Below, piece by piece: positions 1 through 7,178 of a DNA stretch of 37,027 nt. The notes beneath the pieces were generated by a model. The model did not search any database. It worked only from the letters and a program-made list of their open reading frames with translations, and had not been told where the DNA came from. Location: the NCBI GenBank assembly GCA_029263195.1, contig JAJCXX010000052.1, positions 1 through 37,027 on the forward strand, read 5' to 3'. Position 1 is the stretch's first letter; each line of letters opens with the position of its first letter. The position numbers and the translations under genes are program-made. This DNA is from Acidimicrobiales bacterium (GTDB lineage Bacteria; Actinomycetota; Acidimicrobiia; Acidimicrobiales; Aldehydirespiratoraceae).

Positions 1-83
1 CCTGTGAACCGAGTCAGGGCCGGAAGGCAGCAGCTCTCAGCGGACCATCTCGTGTGCCGCAGATCACCTGGCCGTCACTCCCG
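1..83 (+). ncRNA. ffs: Signal recognition particle RNA (4.5S/small SRP RNA), 3' part
   Basis: The stretch at about 8-37 carries the universally conserved SRP domain IV core: GTCAGG, then CCGGAAGG with its GGAA tetraloop, then GCAGCAGC. A GTGTGCCG segment follows at 51-58, as in the E. coli 4.5S RNA. The RNA scaffolds Ffh and FtsY in co-translational membrane targeting. Its 5' half lies outside the window, so the closing helix cannot be checked and the 3' end (about 75-85) is estimated. The dnaX-ybaB-recR block follows, matching the scr-dnaX-yaaK-recR order known from Bacillus. Confidence 0.88.
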
Positions 84-132
84 GGAGCGGGCATCGCCGC
101 GCTTTGCCGCGGGCCAGTGGGCCCGGCCCGGG

Positions 133-138
133 TAGAGT
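133..138 (+). promoter_or_regulatory. -10 element of a probable leaderless dnaX promoter
   Basis: TAGAGT ends 8 nt before the dnaX ATG at 147, and no Shine-Dalgarno sequence lies between. This is the TANNNT-near-start arrangement seen repeatedly in this window. No clear -35 is visible. Confidence 0.4.
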
Positions 139-146
139 CGATTCAC

Positions 147-2063
147 ATGGCCTATCAGTCGCTCTACCGCCGTTATCGGCCCCAGAAATTCTCCGAAATT
201 CGGGGCCAGAGTCATGTCGTGGCGGCCCTCCAGAATGCGGTGGTCAAGGGCGAGGTCGGTCATGCCTATCTGCTTCACGGTCCGCGCGGCACCGGCAAAA
301 CATCGTCGGCCCGGGTGCTGGCCAAGGCCCTGAATTGTGAGAACAGGGGCGACGACGGTGAACCTTGCGGCGAATGCGAGAGTTGCTTGTCGATCGAGCA
401 GGGGCGCTCGTTCGATCTCCACGAGCTCGACGCTGCTTCCAACAACGGCGTCGATGCCATGCGAGAACTAATCGCCAAGGTGAGCCTCGGAACCCCCGGT
501 CGGGCCAAGGTCTACATCCTCGATGAAGTCCACATGCTCACGGCGGGGGCTGAAAACGCGCTCCTGAAGACTCTCGAAGAGCCTCCGTCTCACGTCACGT
601 GGGTGCTGGCAACCACCGAACCCCACAAGGTGGTGTCCACCATCCAGAGCCGGTGTCAGGTGTTCGAACTGAGCTTGCTCGGTGCCGAAGATATGGAGTC
701 GCACGTTCGGTGGTTGGTGGACGACGCCGAACTCGATGTCGACGATGCCGTCGTCGAACATGTGGTGACGAGTGGTGGCGGGTCGGTGCGCGACACGCTT
801 TCGGCTCTCGACCGGGTTGTTGCCGCCGGTGGAATCGTGGAGATCGACCATTCCACCACGGCCCTTCTCGAAGGCCTGGCCAACCACGACGCGGCAGCGG
901 CGCTGGGGGCGGTGGTCGAGGCCACGGGACGAGGCAGCGATCCGCGGCGTATTGGAGAGAACGCGGTGGCCGGGCTACGCGATGCGTTTCTGGTGGCGAT
1001 GGGGGCACCGCCCCCGACCCTGTCGGCCGGAGCAAGGCAACGAGCCGAGGCGCTTGCCGAACAGATGTCTCCGGCGGGGATGACCCGAGCACTCGAGACG
1101 ATCGGCACCGCTCTGATCGACATGCGTCAGGCCCCCGATCCCCGAGTTGCTCTCGAGGTTTCGCTCGTCCGGGTGTGTCGGGTCGAGACCGACCAGTCGG
1201 TCGAGGCACTGACCCAACGCATCGAACAGCTGGAGCGCCGTCTTGGCGGGGAGAACCAGAGCCCCGCTCGGGCCAACCCGACGCCCGCAACGCCTCCATC
1301 GTCTACACCCCAAACCCCTCGCACACCCGCACCCGCACCGCCTCCGGTGATTCCCGATCCGGTCGGCGGGTCGGCGGGTCCGGCTGCGGCCCGGCGCGCC
1401 ATGACCGACCGACGGACTGGCTCGGCTGAGGCGGCTGAGGCGGCTGAGGCGGCTGAGTCGGCTGAGGCGGCAACGGGCACGGGTTCGTCGTCGGCCGACA
1501 TCCGACCTGATGCGCCCCCGAGGTTGCCGCCCCCGATCCCGCAATCCCCGCCGCAATCTCAGCCACAGCCGCCATCGCAGCCGCAAGCAGATCCGGCTCT
1601 CGACGTTGCGTCCTTCGTGCCGTCGTCGGCGGGCGAGGTCGTGGCGATGGCCACCAAGCATCTTGGGGTCACCAAGGATCAGGTGATCGAGAAGGCCAAC
1701 GAACTCCTCGGCGAGCGAACCGGTGGAGAGCCCAGGTCCAAGGAAGAGTTGGCGACCCTCTGGGCCGCATTGCTGAAAGATCGAGCGCCAGCACCAGCGC
1801 CAGCGCCAGCGCCAGCGCCAACACAAACACCAGCACCAGCACCAGCACCAGCACCAGCATCAGAGAACGCGGCGCCGGCTGCCGCGCCCGCCCCAGTGAT
1901 TGGCACCGAGCCCCAACCCCACTCCGACCCCGAACCCACCGAAGACATCGATCTACACGAACTGGTCGATGCCCCCGACCATGAGGATCAACTCCTTGAG
2001 CAACTCTCTCAGGCCTTTCCGGGAGCAGAGCTCATGCCCACCAACGAGGACCAAGAGGACTAA
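147..2063 (+). CDS. dnaX: DNA polymerase III subunit gamma/tau
   Basis: Clamp-loader ATPase of the replicative polymerase (638 aa). From the ATG at 147 the protein opens with MAYQSLYRRYRPQ, the standard DnaX start; upstream in-frame codons run back into the SRP RNA and were discarded. Visible motifs are Walker A GPRGTGKT (about 45-52), zinc cysteines C64, C74, C77 and C80, the DEVH Walker B box (126-129), sensor-I ATTE (155-158) and the SRC arginine-finger motif (168-170). The AAA+ and collar domains run to about residue 370. A long Pro/Ala-rich linker with two in-frame repeat tracts follows, then an acidic tail. I saw no A-rich slippery site, so there is no sign of E. coli-type frameshifting to a short gamma form. 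ybaB starts 4 nt downstream, so the two are probably co-transcribed. Confidence 0.97.
   Translation: MAYQSLYRRYRPQKFSEIRGQSHVVAALQNAVVKGEVGHAYLLHGPRGTGKTSSARVLAKALNCENRGDDGEPCGECESCLSIEQGRSFDLHELDAASNNGVDAMRELIAKVSLGTPGRAKVYILDEVHMLTAGAENALLKTLEEPPSHVTWVLATTEPHKVVSTIQSRCQVFELSLLGAEDMESHVRWLVDDAELDVDDAVVEHVVTSGGGSVRDTLSALDRVVAAGGIVEIDHSTTALLEGLANHDAAAALGAVVEATGRGSDPRRIGENAVAGLRDAFLVAMGAPPPTLSAGARQRAEALAEQMSPAGMTRALETIGTALIDMRQAPDPRVALEVSLVRVCRVETDQSVEALTQRIEQLERRLGGENQSPARANPTPATPPSSTPQTPRTPAPAPPPVIPDPVGGSAGPAAARRAMTDRRTGSAEAAEAAEAAESAEAATGTGSSSADIRPDAPPRLPPPIPQSPPQSQPQPPSQPQADPALDVASFVPSSAGEVVAMATKHLGVTKDQVIEKANELLGERTGGEPRSKEELATLWAALLKDRAPAPAPAPAPAPTQTPAPAPAPAPASENAAPAAAPAPVIGTEPQPHSDPEPTEDIDLHELVDAPDHEDQLLEQLSQAFPGAELMPTNEDQED
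1425..1469 (+). repeat. In-frame 9-bp tandem repeat in the dnaX linker
   Basis: Five copies of GCTGAGGCG (one reads GCTGAGTCG) encode an Ala-Glu-Ala run. The unit is a multiple of three, so copy-number change would keep the frame. Confidence 0.85.
1784..1860 (+). repeat. In-frame 6-bp repeats encoding a Pro-Ala tract in DnaX
   Basis: Runs of CCAGCG and CCAGCA, split by a short Thr-Gln-Thr segment, encode a (Pro-Ala)n linker between the clamp-loader core and the acidic C-terminus. Confidence 0.85.
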
Positions 2064-2067
2064 TCAG

Positions 2068-2463
2068 ATGACTGACCAGCCGCCCCCGAATCCGTTTGGC
2101 GAAGGAATGCCCGATCTGGGTGGCCTGCTCGAATCGGCCCAACAGATGATGGCCAGCGCCCAGGCCGCGGCCGATCAGGTGGTGGAGGGTGTGGCCGGCG
2201 GCGGTCTCGTGAAGGTGGAGGTCGACGGCCACCACGAGTTTCAAAGCGTGTCGATAGATCCCAAGGCGATCGATCCCGACGACCTGACGCTGCTCGAGGA
2301 TCTCGTTCTGGCGGCGCTTCGCGACTCATCGGCCCAATTGCAGCGACAGCAGCAATCGGCCGTGTCCGACATGGGCCTCGGCGGACTGGGCCTCGGAGGA
2401 CTGGGCCTTGGGGGGCTGGGCCTTGACGAGGGCGACTCGTCATCTGAGCCCGAGATTCTGTGA
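2068..2463 (+). CDS. ybaB: YbaB/EbfC family nucleoid-associated protein
   Basis: Small DNA-binding nucleoid protein (131 aa), identified by its place between dnaX and recR and by the family core. A Gln/Ala-rich helix (about residues 19-40) leads into [20 protein letters not shown] and an Asp-Pro-Asp-Asp-Leu segment, as in YbaB. The dimer is known to bind DNA and coat the nucleoid. The ATG at 2068 lies 4 nt after the dnaX stop. The C-terminus is unusual: four copies of a 15-bp repeat give a Gly-Leu-Gly-Gly tail in place of the usual short acidic end. The stop codon overlaps the recR start. Confidence 0.92.
   Translation: MTDQPPPNPFGEGMPDLGGLLESAQQMMASAQAAADQVVEGVAGGGLVKVEVDGHHEFQSVSIDPKAIDPDDLTLLEDLVLAALRDSSAQLQRQQQSAVSDMGLGGLGLGGLGLGGLGLDEGDSSSEPEIL
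2371..2430 (+). repeat. 15-bp tandem repeat at the ybaB 3' end
   Basis: Four adjacent 15-bp units (2371, 2386, 2401, 2416), each close to CTGGGCCTCGGAGGA, encode a repeated Leu-Gly-Leu-Gly-Gly tail. Confidence 0.85.
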
Positions 2464-3089
2464 GCTACTCGACCTCGGTCCAGGAGCTCATCGATCAATT
2501 GGGCCGTCTCCCCGGTATCGGCCCGAAATCGGCTCAAAGAGTGGCCTTTCATCTCCTGAAGGTTCCCACCGAGGACGCGCTGCGTTTGGCGCACGCCATC
2601 ACCGAGGCCAAGGAACGGGTTTCGTTCTGCGCCCGATGCTTCAACCTCTCTGAAGGGGGAGAGGAGTGTCAGATCTGTAGTGATCCTCGCCGGGAATCTA
2701 GAATGCTCTGCGTGGTCGAGGACAGCCAAGACATCGTGGCGGTCGAACGGACTCAAGAGTTCCGAGGTCGCTACCACGTCCTTCAGGGGGCCTTCAGTCC
2801 GATCGACGGAATCGGCGTCGAGCAACTCCGGATCAAGGAGTTGATGACCCGTGTGGGTGAGGAAGATGTCGATGAGGTGATCATCGCCACCAACCCGAAT
2901 CTCGAAGGCGAGGCCACGGCCAGCCTGCTGGTGAAGTACCTGGAGCCGATGGGCATTCGAGTCACCCGTATTGCGAGCGGGCTGCCGGTCGGCGGGGATC
3001 TCGAATACGCCGACGAACTCACTTTGGGACGAGCCCTCGAGGGCCGCAAGACGCTGGCCGAGGGACGCCCTCACCCGGGACACGCCTGA
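2460..3089 (+). CDS. recR: Recombination mediator protein RecR
   Basis: RecR (209 aa) acts with RecF and RecO to load RecA at single-strand gaps. The GTG start at 2460 overlaps the ybaB TGA (GTGA), implying translational coupling. Visible parts are the N-terminal helix-hairpin-helix with [20 protein letters not shown] (about 14-33), a four-cysteine zinc motif (C57, C60, C70, C73), and a TOPRIM domain from about residue 82 with VVEDSQD. The conserved Asn-Pro segment, [12 protein letters not shown], lies in the C-terminal half. The length is normal for the family (about 200 aa). It is the third gene of the dnaX-ybaB-recR operon. Confidence 0.97.
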   Translation: MSYSTSVQELIDQLGRLPGIGPKSAQRVAFHLLKVPTEDALRLAHAITEAKERVSFCARCFNLSEGGEECQICSDPRRESRMLCVVEDSQDIVAVERTQEFRGRYHVLQGAFSPIDGIGVEQLRIKELMTRVGEEDVDEVIIATNPNLEGEATASLLVKYLEPMGIRVTRIASGLPVGGDLEYADELTLGRALEGRKTLAEGRPHPGHA

Positions 3090-3124
3090 TTTCACCCGAA
3101 AACTGAAAGGGGCGCCATCTCGAC

Positions 3125-3177
3125 CTGCCGGGCGCGGGCGGTATGAGTTTCCGGCAGATACGAGGCGACGCCTCTTT
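3125..3177 (+). terminator. Candidate terminator structure downstream of recR
   Basis: A perfect 7-bp inverted repeat, CTGCCGG (3125-3131) with CCGGCAG (3151-3157), is followed by a second small hairpin, GAGGC-gac-GCCTC (3162-3174), and TTT. The T-run is short and the first loop is 19 nt, so this is only a candidate end for the recR operon. Confidence 0.3.
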
Positions 3178-3225
3178 CATTCCGACACTTTCCGGGTTTG
3201 ACGCCGGTCGATGCCGTGTTTCAGT

Positions 3226-3231
3226 TACTTT
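3226..3231 (+). promoter_or_regulatory. -10 element before a candidate microprotein ORF
   Basis: TACTTT lies exactly 6 nt before the ATG at 3238, the same geometry as the leaderless promoters of other genes here. It sits in a notably AT-rich pocket (about 3216-3285). Confidence 0.35.
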
Positions 3232-3237
3232 ACAATA

Positions 3238-3321
3238 ATGACAACCGTATTACAAGCATTACATCGAGATTTTCGTGAAGAGCTCCGAGACGAGCTAGTC
3301 GACGAGCCTGAATATCCCTGA
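3238..3321 (+). CDS. Candidate 27-residue leaderless microprotein
   Basis: A short ORF runs ATG (3238) to TGA (3319-3321) inside the 328-nt stretch between recR and the convergent DivIVA-like gene. The predicted peptide starts MTTVLQALHRDF, continues with an acidic, probably helical segment containing REELRDELVDE, and ends EPEYP. It resembles no family I can name. Support is the -10-like TACTTT exactly 6 nt upstream, giving a leaderless transcript. Its composition is unlike its neighbours: AT-rich, with two TTA codons, which are rare in GC-rich actinobacteria. The stop codon falls in the first unit of the tandem repeat. It could be a chance ORF; conservation in relatives would decide. Confidence 0.35.
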   Translation: MTTVLQALHRDFREELRDELVDEPEYP

Positions 3322-3405
3322 ATATCCCTGAATATCCTGGCCTGTCCCTGCCCATCCCGGGTGATCCCAGCCCATCCCTGCCCATCCCGAGTGATCCCAG
3401 CCCAG
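3308..3405. repeat. Compound tandem repeat between recR and the DivIVA-like gene
   Basis: About three copies of a 10-bp unit (CCTGAATATC, from 3308) are followed by two copies of a 30-bp unit (3346-3375 and 3376-3405) that differ at two positions. The 30-bp unit is built from CCCTGCCCATCCC and GTGATCCCAGCCCA. The array lies between the 3' ends of two convergent genes. Confidence 0.8.
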
Positions 3406-3417
3406 CCAACTTGGTGA

Positions 3418-4119
3418 TCAGGCTGACTCGTTGAGAAGGCTGGAGCCCGCAGAATCGCTGGGTTCGTCGGGTTCGTCGGGTTCGGCGGGATCGTCGGGAT
3501 CGTCGGGATCACCGGGATCGTCAGCCCAACTGGTCTCGGAGCCAGGATGCTCGGACTCAGGATCCTCGACTGTGAGAGCCAACTCGCGTGCCTGGTCGAT
3601 CCCGGCGCGGTCGAGTGATTCGTGTATGTCGGAGAGCGCGGTGGTGAGTCGGTCGTGGACGTCGCGCTCGGCTGCCAGCAGTCGATCGAGACGCTGCTGC
3701 GCCTTCGATATAACTGCCGCCGATCTTCCACGAGCCGAACGTTCGGCTTCTGCCACCATCAGCTCGGAGCGCCCTTCGGTGTCGGCGATCATCTCGGCCA
3801 CCGATTTCTCGCCCTCGGCGACGGTCTTGGCTGCCACCTCTGCGGCGTCGGCGCCGATCCTCGCGGCGTCGCCATCGGCCGCCTGCCTGATGGCATCGGC
3901 ATCGGTGTTGGCTCGAGCCACGATGTCGTCACCGGACTTGACTGCCTGATCGAGCACGGCCCCCACTGAGTCGGCCACCCCGCGTACTCCATCGCGCTCG
4001 ACCCCCCGTAGTTGCTCGGCGACCTGGCGCAGCATCGAACGAACCTCGTCGGCGGCGAATCCGCCGTCGTCGAGAACGGTGAACTCGGCTAGCTCCAACT
4101 GTTCGGGGGTCAGATCCAT
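3418..4119 (-). CDS. DivIVA-like coiled-coil protein with acidic tail
   Basis: The protein (233 aa from the ATG at 4119) begins MDLTPEQLELAEF and continues with GGFAADEVRSMLRQVAEQL. This matches the DivIVA/Wag31 N-terminal lipid-binding motif pattern (LTP...F...GY..xEV..fL). Residues about 40-170 are heptad-like, rich in Ala/Glu/Arg, and look like a long coiled coil. The C-terminus is a repeated Asp-Asp-Pro/Asp-Glu-Pro tail encoded by 9-bp repeats. DivIVA-family proteins mark poles or septa and recruit envelope machinery; that role is inferred. An in-frame ATG at 4131 and GTG at 4146 are alternative starts. The ATG at 4119 is preferred because it places the motif at the N-terminus. A -10-like TACCCT at 4149-4154 argues against the GTG. 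Confidence 0.75.
   Translation of the reverse strand: MDLTPEQLELAEFTVLDDGGFAADEVRSMLRQVAEQLRGVERDGVRGVADSVGAVLDQAVKSGDDIVARANTDADAIRQAADGDAARIGADAAEVAAKTVAEGEKSVAEMIADTEGRSELMVAEAERSARGRSAAVISKAQQRLDRLLAAERDVHDRLTTALSDIHESLDRAGIDQARELALTVEDPESEHPGSETSWADDPGDPDDPDDPAEPDEPDEPSDSAGSSLLNESA
3460..3522 (-). repeat. 9-bp tandem repeat encoding the acidic tail
   Basis: Seven adjacent 9-bp units (GGGTTCGTC or GGGATCGTC on the plus strand, with two variants) encode Asp-Asp-Pro/Asp-Glu-Pro triplets at the C-terminus of the DivIVA-like protein. The unit length preserves the frame. Confidence 0.85.
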
Positions 4120-4148
4120 GATCCGGTCCATTCTCGGGTTGACCACGA

Positions 4149-4154
4149 AGGGTA
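4149..4154 (-). promoter_or_regulatory. -10-like element for the DivIVA-like gene
   Basis: TACCCT on the minus strand would place transcription start near 4142, giving a short leader to the ATG at 4131 or 4119. No obvious -35 is seen. Confidence 0.3.
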
Positions 4155-4230
4155 GCGGTCTAAGAGCGGCTACCCCGATTGTGGCATTCCCCGGTGAGCA
4201 TGTCCCGGAAGGTCACCAACAGTGGCCGTG

Positions 4231-4236
4231 TACCAT
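4231..4236 (+). promoter_or_regulatory. -10 element of a probable leaderless mce promoter
   Basis: TACCAT ends 6 nt before the epimerase ATG at 4243, with no Shine-Dalgarno sequence between. Confidence 0.45.
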
Positions 4237-4242
4237 CCGCGA

Positions 4243-4698
4243 ATGATCCTCACCGAAATCGACCATGTGGCGATCGCGGTCAACGACCTCGATGCCGCCA
4301 TCGCCTACTACGCGGCGGCGTTCGGGGCGTCGGTAGAACACCGCGAGATCGTCGAGTCCGACGGTGTCGAGGAGGCTCTGATCAAGGTGGCCGAGAGCTA
4401 CGTCCAGCTCACCACACCGACGAGGGCCGACTCGCCGATTGGGCGGTTTCTCGAACGACGCGGTGAGGGACTGCACCACGTCGGCTACCGCGTCGACGAC
4501 TGTGCCGCCGCACTTGCCCAGATGGTTGCGGCCGGAGCGAGAGCGATCGATGAGGTCCCTCGGCCCGGATCACGAGGAACGACGGTCGCGTTCGTTCACC
4601 CCAAGAACTCCTTTGGAACCCTCATCGAACTGGTTCAAGAGCAGGAGCGGGAGCAAGGGCCAGTAGAGAGGCGGGCCAGTAGAGAGGGGGGCCAGTAG
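4243..4698 (+). CDS. mce: Methylmalonyl-CoA epimerase (VOC superfamily)
   Basis: Converts (2S)- to (2R)-methylmalonyl-CoA, linking propionyl-CoA carboxylation to methylmalonyl-CoA mutase. The start ILTEIDHVAIAVNDLDAAIAYY and the second half EGLHHVGYRVDD...NSFGTLIEL show the two VOC modules of the family. The likely metal ligands are present: His8, Gln55, a His at 78/79 and Glu129. The length (151 aa) is slightly over normal because residues from about 139 onward come from a 14-17 bp tandem repeat that also supplies the stop codon. The ATG at 4243 starts right before the fold and has a -10-like element 6 nt upstream. The acyl-CoA carboxylase beta gene at 12574 could act in the same pathway. 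Confidence 0.9.
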   Translation: MILTEIDHVAIAVNDLDAAIAYYAAAFGASVEHREIVESDGVEEALIKVAESYVQLTTPTRADSPIGRFLERRGEGLHHVGYRVDDCAAALAQMVAAGARAIDEVPRPGSRGTTVAFVHPKNSFGTLIELVQEQEREQGPVERRASREGGQ

Positions 4699-4775
4699 AG
4701 GCGGGGGGCCAGTAGAGGCGGGCCAGTAGAGGCGGGCCAGTAGAGGCGGGCCAGTAGAGGGGGGCCAGTAGAGAG
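4658..4775. repeat. Eight-copy GGCCAGTAGAG tandem repeat between convergent genes
   Basis: GGCCAGTAGAG starts at 4658, 4674, 4690, 4707, 4721, 4735, 4749 and 4763. The spacing is 16-17 bp at first and then exactly 14 bp. The array encodes the last residues and stop of the epimerase gene and ends just before the stop of the convergent helicase gene at 4783. No spacers of unique sequence occur, so it is not a CRISPR array. Confidence 0.92.
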
Positions 4776-4782
4776 GCTCGAA

Positions 4783-7140
4783 TCAACTCTTGATCACCAC
4801 GACCCCGTTCGGGGTCATCACGGTGGCAGTGAGCGCCGGGGCACCGGGCTTCACCTCGATGGGCAGCGCGTGCTCCCCGATTCGGACACCCACTGCCGGA
4901 TTGTCGTGGGTCAGGTCGAGTGCCATCAACATGCAGCCCGGGGTCGCCGAGGCCGCAGGGGTGATGCCCGGCCATTCGATGAGAAACGGGGTCACGCCGT
5001 CGCCACTCGTCGGAAAGGTCAGCCGCCATCGCAACACCTCGCCTGTGGGTGTGGTTCGTTGCATCTCAACGGGATCGCCCGGGTCGAATCCCCGGCCCCT
5101 GGCCCACTCGACCCAAAGATCTATATCTGGAACCCGAGCGGCCCAAGTGACCAAACGTGGCGAGTCGAGCTCATCGATCCCGAACGGTCGGGGCATCCCC
5201 GGTTCTGGCTGAGAGGGGTCGGGCCCGACCAGTTCAAGGTAGGTCTCTTCGCCGAGAGACAGAAGGTGGTTACGGGTACCGAGCCCATCGTGACTACCGC
5301 CGGCGGCGGGCTTGATCCCCCAGGCGGACTCAACTTCAGCGACCGTGGCATCGAGATCAGGCGTGGCGTATACGAGATGGTCCACTCGTGCTTCGAGTCG
5401 GGCGCCACGGTTGATCATTGGATCCTTGGTTCGACCCCCGAGGTCGACCGCCACCAGACCAGCGGCGTCCTCGAGAGAGTCGCCGCGGGGCAGCGTCACG
5501 CTCCGGCCTCCGGCCAGAACGAACCGCCCCTTCTCGCGGAGTTTCCGTCGAGCGACACGGTCGGGAAAGCCGGCCGCCAGGACGGCCCCAGCGTCGTCGG
5601 GATCCACCGCCGTTTGAGCCACACCGAGTCGCTGGGCCAGGCGAGAGGCCCGCTCGCGTGCTTCGTCGATGGCACGTCCGTCGGCCGATGGATGAGTCAG
5701 GTGGGGGTCAAGCAACAGCTCAAGGCGGTGGGAGAGGTCGGCCGGGAGCTCGCTGGGTCGACCCCTGAGGATGTCTCGTTCGTCGAGCAGGGCGGTGAGC
5801 AGGCAACCGAGCCACGGATGCCGGGAGGTTTCGATCATCCGGGCCAGCCTCGGGTGTGCTGGCACGTGGGCCATACGTAGGCCCAGAGGTGTGGCGGCCC
5901 CGTCCGAGTCGAGCGCGCCAAGCAGACGAAGAAGAGACACCGCTTCGGCCCATGCTCGCTCGGGTGGTGGATCGATGAACGGCAGAGCGAGTCGGTCGAC
6001 CATCCCGCGTCGGGCCAGATCTAGGACCAACCCGGCCAGATCGACCTGTGTGATCTCGGGAGGCAGGAAGGCTGGACGAGATCCGTGCTCAATCTTCGAC
6101 CACAGTCGGATCGCAACGCCCGGGCCTGTTCGTCCGGCGCGCCCGGAGCGTTGATCGGCCGAGGCCCGTGACGCAGTAGTGGTCAGGAGTCCGGTCATTC
6201 CGGTGCCCGGATCGAACCGGGGAACGCGGTTGAGTCCGGCGTCGACCACGGTGCTGATGCCGGCGACGGTGAGGCTCGACTCGGCTATGTCGGTCGCGAG
6301 AACGATCCTTCGATCAGGGCCCGCGGCAATAGCGGCATCCTGTTCCATTGCCGGAAGCGACCCGTGAAGCGGCATCACTGGGGCGACATTGGAGCCGAGT
6401 CGGCTTCTGAGGGCCTGCTCGGTGCGCTTGATCTCACCCACGCCGGGAAGAAACACCAACACACTTCCGGGGTCTGTGAGAGCCTCGTCTATCGCCTTCA
6501 CGATGTTGGGCACCAAGGGGTCGCGTCGGCGGCGTGGTCGCCATTTGATATCAACCGGATAGGTCCGCCCCGGCGCACTGACCACCGGCGCTGGATCGTC
6601 GGTCAGTGAGATGAAGCGGGATACCGCGTCGGCGTCGAGGGTTGCCGACATGACGAGGATTCGTGCATCGTGCTGCCCCCGTCGTCGGCCATCGGCGGCC
6701 AGGGCCAAGCCGGTGTCGCCCGGGAGGCTCCTCTCGTGGAACTCGTCGAAGATCACGAGTCCGGTACCGGAAAGCGATGGATCATCGACGAGTCTGGCGG
6801 TGAGTACACCCTCTGTGACGACCTCGATCCTTGTGGAAGGTCCGATCATGCGATCGTCGCGGGTGACCCAGCCCACGGTGTCGCCCGGGCTCTCACCGAG
6901 CATCGACGACATGCGCCGCGCCGCGGCCCTCGCCGCCACTCGGCGAGGTTCGAGCATCACGATTTGTCGGCCGTTCAACCACGGTTCGTTCAGAAGTCGA
7001 ATCGGAACGACAGTGGTTTTGCCGGCGCCGGGTTCGGCCTGCAGCACCACGGAGCCGGAGTCGGCGAGCGACGATCGGATCGAGTCGATCTCGTCCTCGA
7101 TCGGCAATCCGGTTGGCGGTAGATGCATCACTGGCATCAT
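4783..7140 (-). CDS. HrpB-type DEAH helicase fused to a glyoxalase-like domain
   Basis: A 785-aa protein of two unrelated parts. Residues 1 to about 570 are an HrpB/DEAH-box helicase: Walker A EPGAGKTT (36-43), DEFH (132-135), SAT (165-167) and QRSGRAGRTGPG motif VI, then a helical region and the segment FPDRVARRKLREKGRFVLAGG typical of HrpB. The usual HrpB C-terminal region is absent. From about residue 575 (in-frame Met at 5418) the chain becomes a glyoxalase-like/VOC domain with RLEARVDHLVYATPDLDATV and GEETYLELVGP. There is no stop or frame change between them. HrpB activity on RNA is known only by homology, and a role for the VOC part is unknown. In-frame ATGs at 7137 and 7128 are alternative starts; 7128 has a weak -10-like CATGAT 7 nt upstream. 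The gene diverges from the exonuclease gene. Confidence 0.85.
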   Translation of the reverse strand: MMPVMHLPPTGLPIEDEIDSIRSSLADSGSVVLQAEPGAGKTTVVPIRLLNEPWLNGRQIVMLEPRRVAARAAARRMSSMLGESPGDTVGWVTRDDRMIGPSTRIEVVTEGVLTARLVDDPSLSGTGLVIFDEFHERSLPGDTGLALAADGRRRGQHDARILVMSATLDADAVSRFISLTDDPAPVVSAPGRTYPVDIKWRPRRRRDPLVPNIVKAIDEALTDPGSVLVFLPGVGEIKRTEQALRSRLGSNVAPVMPLHGSLPAMEQDAAIAAGPDRRIVLATDIAESSLTVAGISTVVDAGLNRVPRFDPGTGMTGLLTTTASRASADQRSGRAGRTGPGVAIRLWSKIEHGSRPAFLPPEITQVDLAGLVLDLARRGMVDRLALPFIDPPPERAWAEAVSLLRLLGALDSDGAATPLGLRMAHVPAHPRLARMIETSRHPWLGCLLTALLDERDILRGRPSELPADLSHRLELLLDPHLTHPSADGRAIDEARERASRLAQRLGVAQTAVDPDDAGAVLAAGFPDRVARRKLREKGRFVLAGGRSVTLPRGDSLEDAAGLVAVDLGGRTKDPMINRGARLEARVDHLVYATPDLDATVAEVESAWGIKPAAGGSHDGLGTRNHLLSLGEETYLELVGPDPSQPEPGMPRPFGIDELDSPRLVTWAARVPDIDLWVEWARGRGFDPGDPVEMQRTTPTGEVLRWRLTFPTSGDGVTPFLIEWPGITPAASATPGCMLMALDLTHDNPAVGVRIGEHALPIEVKPGAPALTATVMTPNGVVVIKS

Positions 7141-7178
7141 GGCGCATCGGTGGGCCGGGTGTGGAAGGCTCGACCGCC

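Noticed and set aside
975-1826. Long minus-strand frames opposite the dnaX linker
   Set aside because: They are shadows of the Pro/Ala and Ala/Glu repeat tracts: low-complexity Arg/Ser/Leu translations with no family pattern. DnaX on the plus strand is certain.
147-2063. Programmed frameshift in dnaX giving a short gamma form
   Set aside because: No A-rich slippery heptamer was seen. The linker is GC-rich, and the long tau-like frame is complete.
3308-4775. Repeat arrays as possible CRISPR
   Set aside because: Units are directly adjacent with no unique spacers, are too short, and no cas gene is in the window.
4622-5029. Minus-strand frame running through the GGCCAGTAGAG array
   Set aside because: It overlaps the helicase-VOC gene in a different frame, and its tail is simply the translated repeat.
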